From NCBI GenBank assembly GCA_030180135.1, contig CM058235.1, forward strand, positions 16,206,720-16,270,719: 64,000 nt of DNA, in the 5' to 3' direction. Of the stretch, positions 36,909-47,799 are shown in pieces. This DNA comes from Orychophragmus violaceus (taxonomy: Eukaryota; Streptophyta; Magnoliopsida; Brassicales; Brassicaceae). A model generated the notes under the pieces. It worked only from the letters and a program-made list of their open reading frames with translations. It was not told where the DNA came from and made no database searches. Position numbers and translations under genes: made by a program. Position 1 is the stretch's first letter. Each line of letters opens with the position of its first letter.

Positions 36909-38604
36909 TCATTTGGAAATTCCCAAAGCTCGTAAACCAGCAGCTACTTCGGGAGTAATAGGCACGGTGTTCGACCCATAGGGAAAGTCGACCAGCGCCT
37001 CAGAATATACATCCTCATACCCAGGGTCACCGAGAGGAGTCATAAAGAACTCATCCTTTCCAAGCTCCGGAACCGGCAGAGCGAGCAGCTCAGCCCGTAG
37101 CTGGGCATCATGCTCCTTAAGTTGCTCAAAACGAACAGAAGGAACCTCAAACCCCTCCTCCGCAAGAAGCTGAAAGGCGCCCATCACGGCGGTAGTTTGA
37201 TGAATCTCCAGCAGCTTACTCATCGCAAGGGCATCATCTTTCTTCTCAACCCTGATCTTGTAAAGACGTTCGGAAGCTTTTTCATACATCCTTCGCCTTT
37301 CGAGAAGAACAACTTCATTACACGAGGAACACAACAGGTCACGCTCCAACTTAAGAGACTCGACCTCGGCCCTTAAGGAGTCAACCAAATTGCCATTCCG
37401 GTCCTCAGATTCCCTTTTCTCCTTTTCAAGATTAAGGACCCGGGCCTTAAGCTCGACGTTAGCGATCTCAGCTTCAGCAAGCTTCTTCTGAAAACCTTCA
37501 GGCCCACTCAAGGACCGCCGCAAACTCACAATCTCCTTCTTAAGATCTTCCTCCCTGGCCTTGAATGCCTCAAGCTCCGCAGCGAAAGAATCATTGAGAT
37601 GATTAAACTTGGCAAAGGCCTAACAAAACCAGAAAAATCACAGCAGCATAAGCAAAAACACTCTCACGTATCATCATAAAGGAAAAAGACCAGAAGAAAA
37701 CACTTACCATCGCAAAATGAAAGTTCATATCCTGCTGGGTCTAGGTGTCGAATAACTGATTGACAGGAACCGAGCTAGGATGGGGCTTCAGTGATAAATG
37801 ACGAAAGAGATTCATACAAGAAACTCTGTCACGAACGATCAAATCAGGACCGTTGTGACGAAAGTCGAACGAACCATCTAAAGCTTTCAAGCCCGCCGAT
37901 ACCTTCGAGCTATCAGTCACAAACGGACCGTTCCCAGGCAACGACCCCGTTGCCCTGCGTTTTCCAACACGAGTAAGAGCCATCCGAACAACCGGATCAA
38001 CATAATCTCCTAAGCGGTTCAATTCCTCAGCAGACACTTCATCGGTTTCCGATCTACGCCTTTTTCTGCTTAGACGGGCATCATCTCCGTTAAAACCAGG
38101 GTCGTTACTCTCCTCCTCGAAAGGACCGGTATCATCAAGCGTCAACCCCTCGCTAGCATCATTCCCACCTGCAAAAGACGACTCCTCTTCAATCTAAATG
38201 GGATCCCCATCGTCAAGAGATAACCCCCTCATAGTATCAATGTCACCCCTTATATCAAGTGATAACTCTCCCTCGGTACCTGCGTAACCTCCTCCAGCAA
38301 GGGATGATTCTTTGACAACTTCGCTTCCATCAACGCCGCCGCCATTGTCGTTATAATCAGTCTCATCAGCTCGACCATCAGGTACGGTATTAGCAACCTG
38401 ACCTTCGGAACGGGCCATCCCCCCTTCCTCAGACTGGTTCGGAAGAATTGACGACCCCTCTTCCGTTTGAACAACCGGCTGGGCGCTACGATCATCTTCA
38501 ATTGACTTTTGAACCAGAGGAGTGTCCATAACATCAGCGAGAACCCTCTGAATATAATCCGGCAACGAAGCATCCCTCCAACTCATCTTCGAAATGAAAT
38601 CCAA
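36909..38604 (-). pseudogene. Antisense two-exon gene of the Tat-like element
   Basis: ATG at 38,604 (minus). Exon 1 runs 38,604-37,708 (299 codons) and ends ATG|GTAAGTG. The intron is 37,707-37,620 and ends GTTAG. Exon 2 runs 37,619-36,909. The phase is kept across the junction. Exon 1 is acidic, with a nuclear-localisation-like LSRKRRRSE. Exon 2 is a Lys/Glu-rich coiled coil (KKLAEAEIANVELKARVLNL, KLERDLLCSS). Two TAG stops in exon 1 (38,194-38,196 and 37,741-37,743) disrupt an otherwise open ~535-codon frame. Extra antisense ORFs upstream of the 3' LTR are known in Tat-lineage elements; the function is unknown. Confidence 0.7.
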
Positions 38605-38987
38605 GCAAAAGAAAAAAAATGGGGTAAAAGAAAGATCCCAAATGAAGCCTTGAGAAGACTACACCCCCCCCCCCCAAGCAGAGAAGAAGATAATCGAAGA
38701 AAGACGATAACTTAGAAAAAACGAATGCAAATCCAGAAACGCAATCACCCAGAGAAGATAGAAGTCGAAAGAGCAAAACCTACAAGAACAGACCTTTCCT
38801 TCGCATAAAGAATCACGACCTTCAAAGCTACGCCTTTTCACTTTCCTAAAAAGCAAAGCAAAACTCAACGGTGCGAATGGGAAAGAACAAAAAAACTGAC
38901 CTAACAAGATTTCCTCCTGACTTAAATACTCAAAGAAATCCGCCGAGCTCAGCTTCGCAACTCGACGAACTGGGGGGGGGGACTAAT

Positions 38988-39389
38988 TGTTGGATATGGG
39001 TTTAGCACCCATCCATAAGCCCATTGGAAATCTTACTAAACCAACAATGTCATTTCGGCCCAAGAAGACAAGCCCGTTAAGAAGTCAACAGCCCAAAGAA
39101 GAGTCAGCATCCAAGTGCTATAAATACGACCCTTCACTCTTCATTTCTGGACAGATTGTAACTTGCGAGAGGCCGAGCTACTTCTATAAAGCTCCGACCT
39201 CAAGCATTGTCTAGTGAGCACGTCATTCGACGGACTCACACCTCGTACCATCCTGTTCATAGCTCGGCTTCGGCCTTAAGATCAATAAATAATCATTTCG
39301 ACCTCACTTAACCTTTATATTTCACCTCGTAGTTCAGACATTTCAGATCATAGCCCGTAATATTGACTAGGCGAATTTATGTAACAACA
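38988..39389 (+). repeat. 3' LTR of Tat-like element
   Basis: Direct repeat of 27,369-27,771, starting TGTTGGATATGGG. A G10 tract lies just upstream at 38,972-38,981. It is followed by the GCAAC duplication. Confidence 0.9.
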
Positions 39390-39394
39390 GCAAC

Positions 39395-39780
39395 TTTAAA
39401 ACTCTAACCCTAATCCAAATGGTTAGCCTTTTATAGGAACTAGATTTTATCCATAGTATCTTACTGGATTTGATCAAAAATATATTTTAAGGAAATAATT
39501 TTATTAATCCCCAAATTATATTTTTGTACATATTAGAAATCAAAGAGAAGAGAAAATGCATAGAAATGCCACTAACCATCCACTTCTATGGGCATTTCCG
39601 CGAATCAATGCAAAGTCATTCATTTATTCCCAACTTGCCCCATTTATTTTTTTTCTTTTTCTTAATTACAGATACTTCTTTTTTTTTTAGTTAACAAAAA
39701 AAAATATAACCTTTAAATTTATCTCATTTCTTAGTTTCTCCTCATTATCTAAAGCTCCCAAAAAGAAGATCCCAATTTTA
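39395..39780 (+). promoter_or_regulatory. Short upstream region of the UGT gene
   Basis: This 386-bp AT-rich stretch is all that separates the Tat-like element from the UGT start codon, so it must hold the core promoter and 5'UTR unless the LTR supplies them. A pyrimidine-rich leader (39,722-39,745) precedes the ATG. No certain TATA box is called. Confidence 0.5.
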
Positions 39781-42192
39781 ATGGCGGATGTTAAAAACCC
39801 TAACAATCACCATAATCATCTTCATGCTCTCTTGATCCCATACCCATTCCAAGGACATGTAAACCCATTCGTACACTTAGCCATCAAGCTCGCTTCGCAG
39901 GGGATTACCGTCACTTTCGTCAATACTCATTACAACCACCACCAAATAAACTCCGGCGATATTTTCGCTGGAGTTAGATCGGAGTCTGGCCTTGACATAC
40001 GGTACGCTACGGTTTCCGACGGACTTCCTCTCGGATTTGACCGGTCTTTGAATCATGACCAGTACCAATCGTCGTTGTTGCATGTGTTCTCGGCTCACGT
40101 GGAGGAGCTTGTGGCGAGTCTTGTCGGAGAAGGTGTGAATGTGATGATCGCCGACACGTTTTTTGTTTGGCCGTCGGTGGTTGCGAGGAAGTTCGGTTTG
40201 GTTTGTGTCTCGTTTTGGACCGAAGCTGCTTTAGTTTTTTCTCTCTATTACCATATGGATCTGCTTCGGATTCATGGTCATTTTGGTGCTCAAGGTAATT
40301 AATTAATTTTTCTCTGATTTTTCTTCTTCTTTAATTTAATTAATTTTTCTCTGATTTTGTGTTTAAAAGATTAATAATAACGTTAGATCTTCCGCATTTT
40401 ACGAGTACATCATCCTAGTAAAGTCTTCGTCAACGTCTATATTTATTTTGAAATAATTGCTGACCATTTCATTTCATGTTTGCCGATCCAAGATTCGAAT
40501 ATTCTATTAATATATATATATACACACACTTATATGATACTATGCTAGTTATGTGAGAAATATTAATACTGGTGATTAGTTTTAGAAACTATGCATACGT
40601 AGTAAAATTTTACTTTTATATTTATAAAAACAATGGATGACAAAATTCCACGTAGTTTATAAATGGCGTTTTTAATAGATTTTCTTTTGAACATTGGCAT
40701 AATACGTTTTTAATTGATGAGATCACGTTAGTAGTTTAAGTCATATTAGGGAAACATCATTTAGTTATATTTTATATTGTATCATATTTAAAATAAGCCT
40801 AAAATATGATACCTACCTAAGTGACTCAATTTTTTTTATCATATAGACAAATTGGTGATAGTGATTTTTTTTTGTATGGTTTATGTTTCTTACTGATTTT
40901 TCAGAAACATATTCTTTATTTTATTTTTTTAAGTAGAAGCGTTACGATTTGCCGAACAAAAAGGTGTAACGATCTAAATATGGGGAAAATAATTAAGTAG
41001 GGACTTCACATAAAATAAAAGCTACGCTTTTATCATTAATAATGGCGCATGTGAATAATGTCAGGTGTGGTTGGGTCCATAAATTCATTTTCTTATAGGG
41101 TCTGTTTAAAAATACTTATTGCCAAACTCGTCCTTCAATTCCTTAGTTTTCTAAACTATTCCCTGTTTATTGATCTCAGTTATAGTTGGGTCCATATATT
41201 ACGAAACATTTATCAAACTCATCCTTATATTTCTCTAATTATCTAAATCTCCCCTGTTTATTTTATCAGAAACCCGTGGCGATTTAATCGATTATATTCC
41301 CGGCGTTGAAGCAATAAACCCTAAAGACACGGCGTCGTACCTGCAAGAAACCGATATCTCCTCGGTGGTTCATCAAATCATCTTCAAAGCATTCGAAGAC
41401 GTGAAGAAAGTCGATTTCGTCCTCTGCAACACGATTCACCAATTCGAATCCAAAACCATCCAAGCTCTAAACTCCAAAATCCCTTTCTATGCAATCGGAC
41501 CGATAATCCCATTCAATCTCAAAACCGGTTCTTCGGTTACAACGAGTCTCTGGTCAGAATCCGATTGCACACAATGGCTCAACACTAAACCGGACGGTTC
41601 GGTTTTATACATCTCTTTCGGTAGCTACGCACATGTCACGAAGAAAGATCTGGTCGAGATCGCTCACGGGATCTTGTTGAGCAAAGTTAATTTCGTCTGG
41701 GTGGTTCGTCCTGATATCGTTAGCTCCGATGAGAACAACCCACTGCCGGAGAGTTTCGAATCGGAAGCTGGAGATCGTGGGATCGTGATTCCTTGGTGTT
41801 GTCAGATGACAGTTTTGTCGCATCCGAGTATCGGAGGGTTTTTGACTCATTGTGGATGGAATTCGATTCTGGAGAGTATATGGTGTGAGGTTCCGTTGCT
41901 TTGTTTTCCGTTGTTGACTGATCAGGTTACGAATCGGAAGCTTGTGGTTGATGATTGGGAGATTGGGATGAATCTGTGTGAGGATCGGAGTTTTGTTGGG
42001 AGAGATGAAGTGAAGATGAGTATTGACCGTTTGATGTGTGGAAAATCGAGGGAGGAAGTCAAGGGTGCGATCGGACGGGTGAAAATGAGTTTGGAAGGTG
42101 CGTTGACATGTAATGGATCATCGGAAAAGAATTTGGGTTTGTTTGTTGATGGGCTTGTGGCTAAGGTTGGGTTATCAAACGGAAAAGCTTAA
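39781..42192 (+). CDS. UGT86A2: UDP-glycosyltransferase, UGT86A2-like
   Basis: Family 1 glycosyltransferase, which transfers sugar from UDP-sugar to a small acceptor in the cytosol; the acceptor is unknown. Exon 1 is 39,781-40,294 and exon 2 is 41,270-42,192. The 975-bp intron has AAG|GTAATT and ATCAG|AA borders in phase 1. The product has 478 aa, a normal family length. Catalytic His26 lies in PFQGHVNPF, and Asp125 (IADTFF) can serve as the catalytic-dyad partner. The PSPG box spans residues 347-390, starting WCCQ, with HCGWNS at 365-370 and final Gln390. The sequence closely follows Arabidopsis UGT86A2 (At2g28080) as I remember it, and the ABCG3-type neighbour agrees. The frame is intact. 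Confidence 0.93.
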
Positions 42193-42290
42193 ATCATAGA
42201 GAATAACTGTATCGGTTTTGTTATCGAGGAAATCTTATACTGTTTATTGCACTTTTTCTTTAATTATAAATCGGGGGTAACATGAAACTA

Positions 42291-42472
42291 TGTTAGCCAT
42301 TGGAAATGTGTGAGAATCTGTGTAGATGAGAAATTGGTTATCTCCTTCTCTCCAGAACAAGTTTTCTTGTGCTAGTCTTTGTTTCATGAACATCAAACAA
42401 CTTCTATCTTAAGTTTGCTTGAATTCATGCTTTCAAAGGTGATATCTTTAGAGTCTCTGAATCTTAATAGAC
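42291..42472 (+). repeat. LTR-like end of a copia or TRIM remnant
   Basis: A sequence starting TGTTAGCCATTGG directly precedes a copia-type primer-binding site, so it is probably a 5' LTR. No second copy is found downstream, which makes the boundaries tentative. It lies 98 bp after the UGT stop codon and may supply part of its 3'UTR or poly(A) site. Confidence 0.5.
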
Positions 42473-42484
42473 TGGTATCAGAGC
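42473..42484 (+). other. Primer-binding site of copia/TRIM remnant
   Basis: TGGTATCAGAGC, identical to the primer site of the copia element at 454-465. Confidence 0.75.
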
Positions 42485-42579
42485 ATGTTCTGAGTTTTAT
42501 GATTCTATCAAGCCAAAAAAATCATGATTTGTCAAGATGAGAAGTGTAAGAGTTTGATAGTCATGGAGGCTGTACTTTA

Positions 42580-42822
42580 TGGAATGAGAGACACGTGGCT
42601 TATGAGGAGTTCTATAGGCCGCCTGAGTAAAGCTTTGAGAATGACCGAGATTTCAAGAGAGAAAATCTCAGATCCATTGAGAAGCAGAAGAAGAAAGAGA
42701 GGAGAAAATATCTAAGAGAAGTGAAAAAGTTGGAGCAGCAAGGCTCCTTTTCCTTGAATAGCTTGGTTGTGCAGAGACAAGCAACGTCTCAGATGGAACA
42801 ACAAATCAGTAGCTCTTGCTAA
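42580..42822 (+). pseudogene. Gene-fragment-like frame in the copia/TRIM remnant
   Basis: Eighty codons in one frame with a single internal TAA, ending at TAA 42,820-42,822. It includes AYEEFYRPPE and a Lys/Glu-rich helix (EKQKKKERRKYLREVKKLEQ). It does not look like copia Gag. It may be a captured host fragment. The source is not recognised. Confidence 0.35.
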
Positions 42823-43214
42823 ATGATGCAGAAGAGACGAAGACATTCTTGGTGGAGCATCATGGTGTTTCTCAGGTTCTGGTGAATATTGAAACATCTC
42901 ATTGACAACATTTTAAAGACCAAGGAGAAAATAAAACAAATTGCAGGTTCTCTATTGGAACTGCAGAGTTAAGAACAAAGAAAGCATTGCTCAGATGTTT
43001 CTCCTCATCTTAACTGGAGTTATAGAAGATATGAATTCAATCCTGTTTTGTTATCCTAATTCACCCTCTGGTTTCAGTTTCCAGGTTTAATTTGATACAT
43101 TATTTTGTCTACTACCATCAATATAGAACAAATTCAAACCAAAATTTTCAACTACCAAAAAAAGACAAACATTCTCTAAAATCATCAACAATCTACCTAG
43201 AACTGTTATTCTTC
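42823..43214. other. Convergent intergenic region
   Basis: Lies between the retroelement remnant and the ABCG3 stop, so it holds the ABCG3 3'UTR. AACTGTTATTCTTCCTATGA is repeated at 43,201 and 43,218. No gene is seen. Confidence 0.5.
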
Positions 43215-46200
43215 CTATGAACTGTTATTCTTCCTATGACAAAGCACATTCTTGTTTAGGGCAAAACGTAGTAAAACATAAACAATAAGACGGTAGCCAA
43301 AAGCCATAGCCAACAACACAAGCATGTTCCTCCATTTTGAGTTTCTGTCTGGAGATATCTGGTAATTTCCTCGTATTGCTTCGTAACCCGATATACTCCT
43401 CACTTCTCCAACAGCAAACACTTCTCCAAGGTACTCGTTCTCCAAAAGACCCTGCAACATTCAATCAAACAAGAATGTCTTAGACTTTTCTTCGAAAGAA
43501 GCAAAGATTGTTCTTTTTTGAAGTGTTTGTGTAACCTGAATGGAGTAAGTGTGGAACGAGATGTAAGCGAACGGGTAAATCCAGACGGGTTTTGGCAAAG
43601 CGTTACGGATTCTGAAGTGGCCTGCAGCGAGCATCATGATCACCTGCAAATCATGAAACATTAACTTGAGACTAATTCATTACTAAAAGCGGTTTCTCCT
43701 TTTACTAGTCTTGTAAAGGTATTTAATCCTCATTTGTAATCTAAGTGAGTAGTGAGCATATAATCTTTCCTAACTTCAAATATCATTGGCTTAGGCTAAG
43801 ATTACCATTCTAGTTTTGGTTTCACATCACTCTTGATGTGTAAATCTCTCCCTAAGTTGTAAATTCAAAGTGATCAATCCATGCAATATCCTAGATAGAA
43901 CACAAAGATATAGTAGAAGACAAGAATCTTGAAGTAGATAAAAAGAGTAGATTTGGAAGACAAAACTCACGTGTACAGAGATGAGAGTCAAAGTGCAAGA
44001 GTAAACATCTCGCCAAATGCAAGCAATGGAGAGCATCAACCCTTCGTTCACCAATAGACACATAAAGAAGTTGAGCACAAAGTACATCAACAAACTGAAA
44101 TCGTCTCTTAATCCGACCATGAAGTAGAACACAAGGCTTGAGGAAATGGACATGAGAAACAAGAACGGCATGCTTCCCAGAAACTGCCCTAGTAGGAAGA
44201 CAAAAGCACCCGAATGCTGGTTCGATGCTTCACTTCTATATATCTATTATACAAAAATAGTAAACTTCAGAGCTCAAAGGAAGCTGTGATCAAAGTTTAG
44301 AGAAACCAAGAAGAAGTGGTAACCTTGATTTCTTTCAAAAGCGAAGGTATTCCAGTAATCCCCAATAGTGAGGCAAAGGAGACAAAAACAAACACAGCAG
44401 CAACTCTTGTCTGCAAGAAATAATCACATCGAACGATAAATTGCATGTTTGGTACTCAAATGAGGCATGCTGTGAGAATGGTTTAGAAGACTTACTGCAA
44501 CAGAAGACAAAGAGTGTCCCAAGCCAGAATATAATGTTCCAATACAAAGTGTAAGAATCATGTAGAGGATAAGTCGGAGCCAATAGTATTTCCACTCTCT
44601 CGACATAACTAAAAGCGATCTCCAAGTGAGAACTGCAACACGTGTAGCAGCACCAGCTTTTCCTTTGGATTTAAGCTGTGTGCCCTCCTGCAAAAGAAAA
44701 AGAAACTTAGATGTATATTTACAGTTATGAAGTTAGGAAACAAGAATTATCAAAAGACAACTGTTACCCTTTCGGTAAGCTTAAATATCATAGTCTCAAC
44801 AGAAGCAGCATCTGCAGATGATTTATAGGTCGCCTCAAGAGTGCGAATAGCAACAGCAGTATCCATATTCACTGCTGAAAAGTCACCATTATCGTCCTGT
44901 TGTTTACATTTTTAGCTCATATCAGAAAAATGTTACAAGAAAGAAACACAATCCTATATTCTTTCCATTTGTATAATGGTGTATGTACCTGCCAGTTCTT
45001 GCACATTGCAATAATCCTATCGAAATCTGTGTTTATAGCCCGCAAAAAATGATCTGATGGGCTTTGCATTATCGGGCATGGGAATCCAGCATTTGAAAAG
45101 TGCTACAAGGAGGCACATCACAAGTCAACATAACTCAGATATGAAAAATTTTACAAGTTCAAGACATATTATATTCACCTGTAAGCAAGCTAGTGTCTCA
45201 CCAAAGAAGAGTGTGTTGCCATTTGATAAAAGGCAGATTCTTTCAAACAAACCAAACACTTCCGTACTACTCTGATAAATCGTGAATACAAGTGTACATC
45301 CCATACTTGCAAGCTTTTTAAGTGTCACCATCATAAGGAGTGCCGAAACACTATAGAGAGCAAAAAGGCCAGTTTAAGACTGCAAGATAGAGAACAGATA
45401 ATAATAACATAAGTCAAGAAATGGTTAAAAAACCTGTCAAGATGATAAAGAGGCTCATCGATGAACAAGATATGCGGTCGCAACACAAGTTCACGAGCAA
45501 TAGAGACACGTCTTCTTTCACCACTTCGTAGACCCTTCATGTAACAATGACCACCAATCAATTTATTTGCGTAATCACTCAGAGACATCGCCTGAATTGC
45601 ATCTTCCACAACACTCCTTTTCTGACAGAGGAAACCTGGAAGCTGAAGCAGGGCAGAATAGTAAAGAAACTCACGAACTGTAAGCGATCCAATCAGTTGT
45701 GTTTCCCTCTCAACGTACCCCTGCAACGCAGCAAAAGAAAATCACAAACTGAAAGAGAAGATCAAGAAAACTAAAAACAATAGGTGACTCACGTAGGATC
45801 CATAAGGCATATGTGATTTTGAACCATTCACAAACACCTCTCCATACATTTTAGCTGAAGGAGGCAATCTTCCACCAAGTGCTCTCAATAGAGTAGACTT
45901 CCCGGACTTGGCAGGACCCATAATTACTGTCATAGTACCGGGAAATGCATAGCCGTTCGAGCTCTTTATCACTTTATCAGAATAACTTCTCTTCCCTTTC
46001 ATAGTAACAGTCAAATCTTTCCAAGCAATAGAAGCACCTGCGATTTTTCTAACGACATTTCCCGCTCCTCCTCCTTCAGTCACAGGAGGAGAAGCCATTG
46101 AACCGCTATTGAGTTTCGATAAAGAAGGCGAAATAGGAGTTGTAGCATCGTTAATAGAATCTCCACCAGCTTCATAATCCATTCTTGCATCAGCATCAGT

Positions 46201-46359
46201 GTCCTCCCACTCAGGAGAGTCTTCAAAGGATATAGGTTGTCTAAGAGAACCAGGTTTTCTTAGGTAGAAGAAGTGACTAGATGGGACTCTACTAGTAGGA
46301 CTACTTGCAGAAGACGAAGATGAACGGTAGAGATCTGATTGAGACTGTATCTCCTCCAT
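43215..46359 (-). CDS. ABCG3: ABC transporter G family half-transporter, ABCG3/WBC3-like
   Basis: Membrane half-transporter with an N-terminal ATPase and a C-terminal ABC2 membrane domain. Substrate unknown. Ten coding exons, listed high to low: 46,359-45,793; 45,720-45,434; 45,350-45,179; 45,102-44,989; 44,896-44,768; 44,687-44,496; 44,410-44,324; 44,243-43,971; 43,643-43,536; 43,451-43,215. All introns have GT-AG ends and phases agree, giving 721 aa. Walker A is GPAKSGKS (148-155). The signature is LRSGE (253-257) instead of the usual SGGE. Walker B is ILFIDE (273-278). The H-loop position is Tyr310 (TIYQS for TIHQP). Hydrophobic helices fill about residues 430-715. The order and sequence match Arabidopsis At2g28070. 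Confidence 0.93.
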
Positions 46360-46426
46360 TTTTTGACTCTCAAGAACACAACTTTTTCAAGTATTTTTAA
46401 ACAAAAGGTTCCAACTTTCCTTGGCA

Positions 46427-46856
46427 CCTACAATCAGTGAAATGTTTAAGATTACATAATCAATGACACTAAAACAAAGCCAATAAGTAAAGTGATTACT
46501 TGAATTATAGTTAAATCAGTGAAGCACTAAAATGAAAAATTACTTAAAGTCTAAGCTCAGGTTCTGCTTTTTCCATAAGCTCGCTAAATTACAGTTTAAT
46601 GACTAACAAAGACTAAACTGAGAAGTGAATCCTAATTTAGTAACTACGAAACCCCAGAAAAGATTACGGCGAAATGATTCGCAAAAAAACCCTTTTTCTT
46701 CCAATTAATGCATTTTTGAGACTCTAAAGTAACTATCTTCAAGCTCAAAGCTTTTTATGTTACTTGGTCAGGACCTAATAGAAGAGTAGCAGAAGCAGAA
46801 AGCCTTTTAGAGGAACGTAACTTATGATGATATTAAGGAAGAGGAGAAGACAAACC
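46427..46856 (-). other. Probable 5'UTR intron of ABCG3
   Basis: On the minus strand AAGCAG|GTTTGTC (donor at 46,855-46,854) and GATTGTAG|GTGCC (acceptor at 46,429-46,428) bracket an AT-rich intron. The leader exon would lie near 46,857-46,980. Predicted from splice signals only. Confidence 0.5.
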
Positions 46857-46980
46857 TGCTTGGATCCACCCAAGAGAGAAAGGAGAATCTCTTCTTGAGA
46901 AGAGAGATACTTGCGTTGTTGAAGAGAGAGCGAGACAGTGAGTGAGGAGCTCTCAAGTTCAACTCTTCAGGATTGGGAAA

Positions 46981-47213
46981 TTTTTGTGTGTTTTTAAAAA
47001 ATGTTTAATCTAATTACGGGGGAATTTTTTTTTGGATAATTATAATTTGCATAAATATTACAAAAAGTGGTTAAAATTCATTCAATTAGCAAGTCAAATT
47101 GATTAATTAGGCAACTAGCACCACATCAAATATATGAAGCGTATAAACTATCCAAATTATCTCTGCTTTTGTTTCATGCGTTAGCTCTTCAGATCTACAA
47201 AAAAAGTGATTTA
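46981..47213 (-). promoter_or_regulatory. Probable ABCG3 promoter region
   Basis: An AT-rich stretch of about 230 bp between the predicted transcription start of ABCG3 and the MITE upstream of it. No specific element is called. Confidence 0.35.
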
Positions 47214-47723
47214 GGTTTCGAATGGTAACAGCGGTCGCAGCGGACAAAACTAAGTGCGGACTAAACCACTATAATTTTGGGGCGGACACAGTCCGTTGCA
47301 GACTAAATTTAATTTGTTCTTAAAAATGGACTGCACTTAGTCCGCAACGGACTGCTTTTATTTTTTCCAGTCTGCACTACTACATACTCCCTCCGTTTCA
47401 CAAAGAGTGTCATTCTGACATATTTCACACATATTAAGAAAATTCATAGTTATACAAATATACCCCTATTTAATATGCCAATAATTAAATGTGAATGACT
47501 TAAATTCATATAAAATGAGCTGTGAGTAGAGGGTTAAATAGGAATTTTAATCTAAAAATGACATTGGAAATGTAGAATGACATTCTTTTTGAAACAAAAA
47601 TTTATCTCTAGAATGACACTCTTTGTGAAACGGAGGGAGTATCAATTAGTATGAATGGTAAATAAAAACGGTCTTGACCGCTTGCGGACTAGTCCGCTGT
47701 GACCGCTGCTACCATTCAAAGCC
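47214..47723. mobile_element. Inverted-repeat MITE (hAT-like) hosting another MITE
   Basis: The termini are complementary: GAATGGTAACAGCGGTCGCAGCGGAC at the left (in two parts, about 47,220-47,245) pairs with the complement of the end at about 47,692-47,717, with two mismatches. The interior is rich in CGGAC and GTCCGC. Without the inserted element it is about 255 bp. The TIR style resembles hAT MITEs. No clear 8-bp duplication was found. Confidence 0.65.
47387..47639. mobile_element. Stowaway (Tc1/mariner) MITE
   Basis: 253 bp with a perfect 30-bp terminal inverted repeat starting CTCCCTCCGTTTCACAAAGA. It is flanked by TA on both sides (47,385-47,386 and 47,640-47,641), the Tc1/mariner target. 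It has no coding capacity. Confidence 0.92.
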
Positions 47724-47799
47724 TTATGCTTTTTGGAATATAAAATATTGATGGAAGGTGACAGCTGTTTTTAATATTTCGTAGTTGTCTATTTTATAA

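Larger units (their letters stand above)
27369..39389 (+). mobile_element. Tat-lineage Ty3/gypsy element, pol-less, with nested insertion
   Basis: Two LTRs of 403 and 402 bp begin TGTTG and end AACAACA, and are flanked by perfect GCAAC duplications (27,364-27,368 and 39,390-39,394). A primer-binding site (TGGCGCCGACTCTGGGGA) follows the left LTR, and AACTGGGGGGGGGGAC precedes the right LTR by 4 bp. The body has gag and protease on the plus strand. RT, RNase H and integrase are absent. A two-exon antisense gene precedes the 3' LTR. Another LTR element (30,138-36,031) is inserted in it. LTRs differ at about 5% of sites by eye. An extra ORF near the 3' LTR is known for Tat-lineage elements and supports the assignment. 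Confidence 0.9.
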
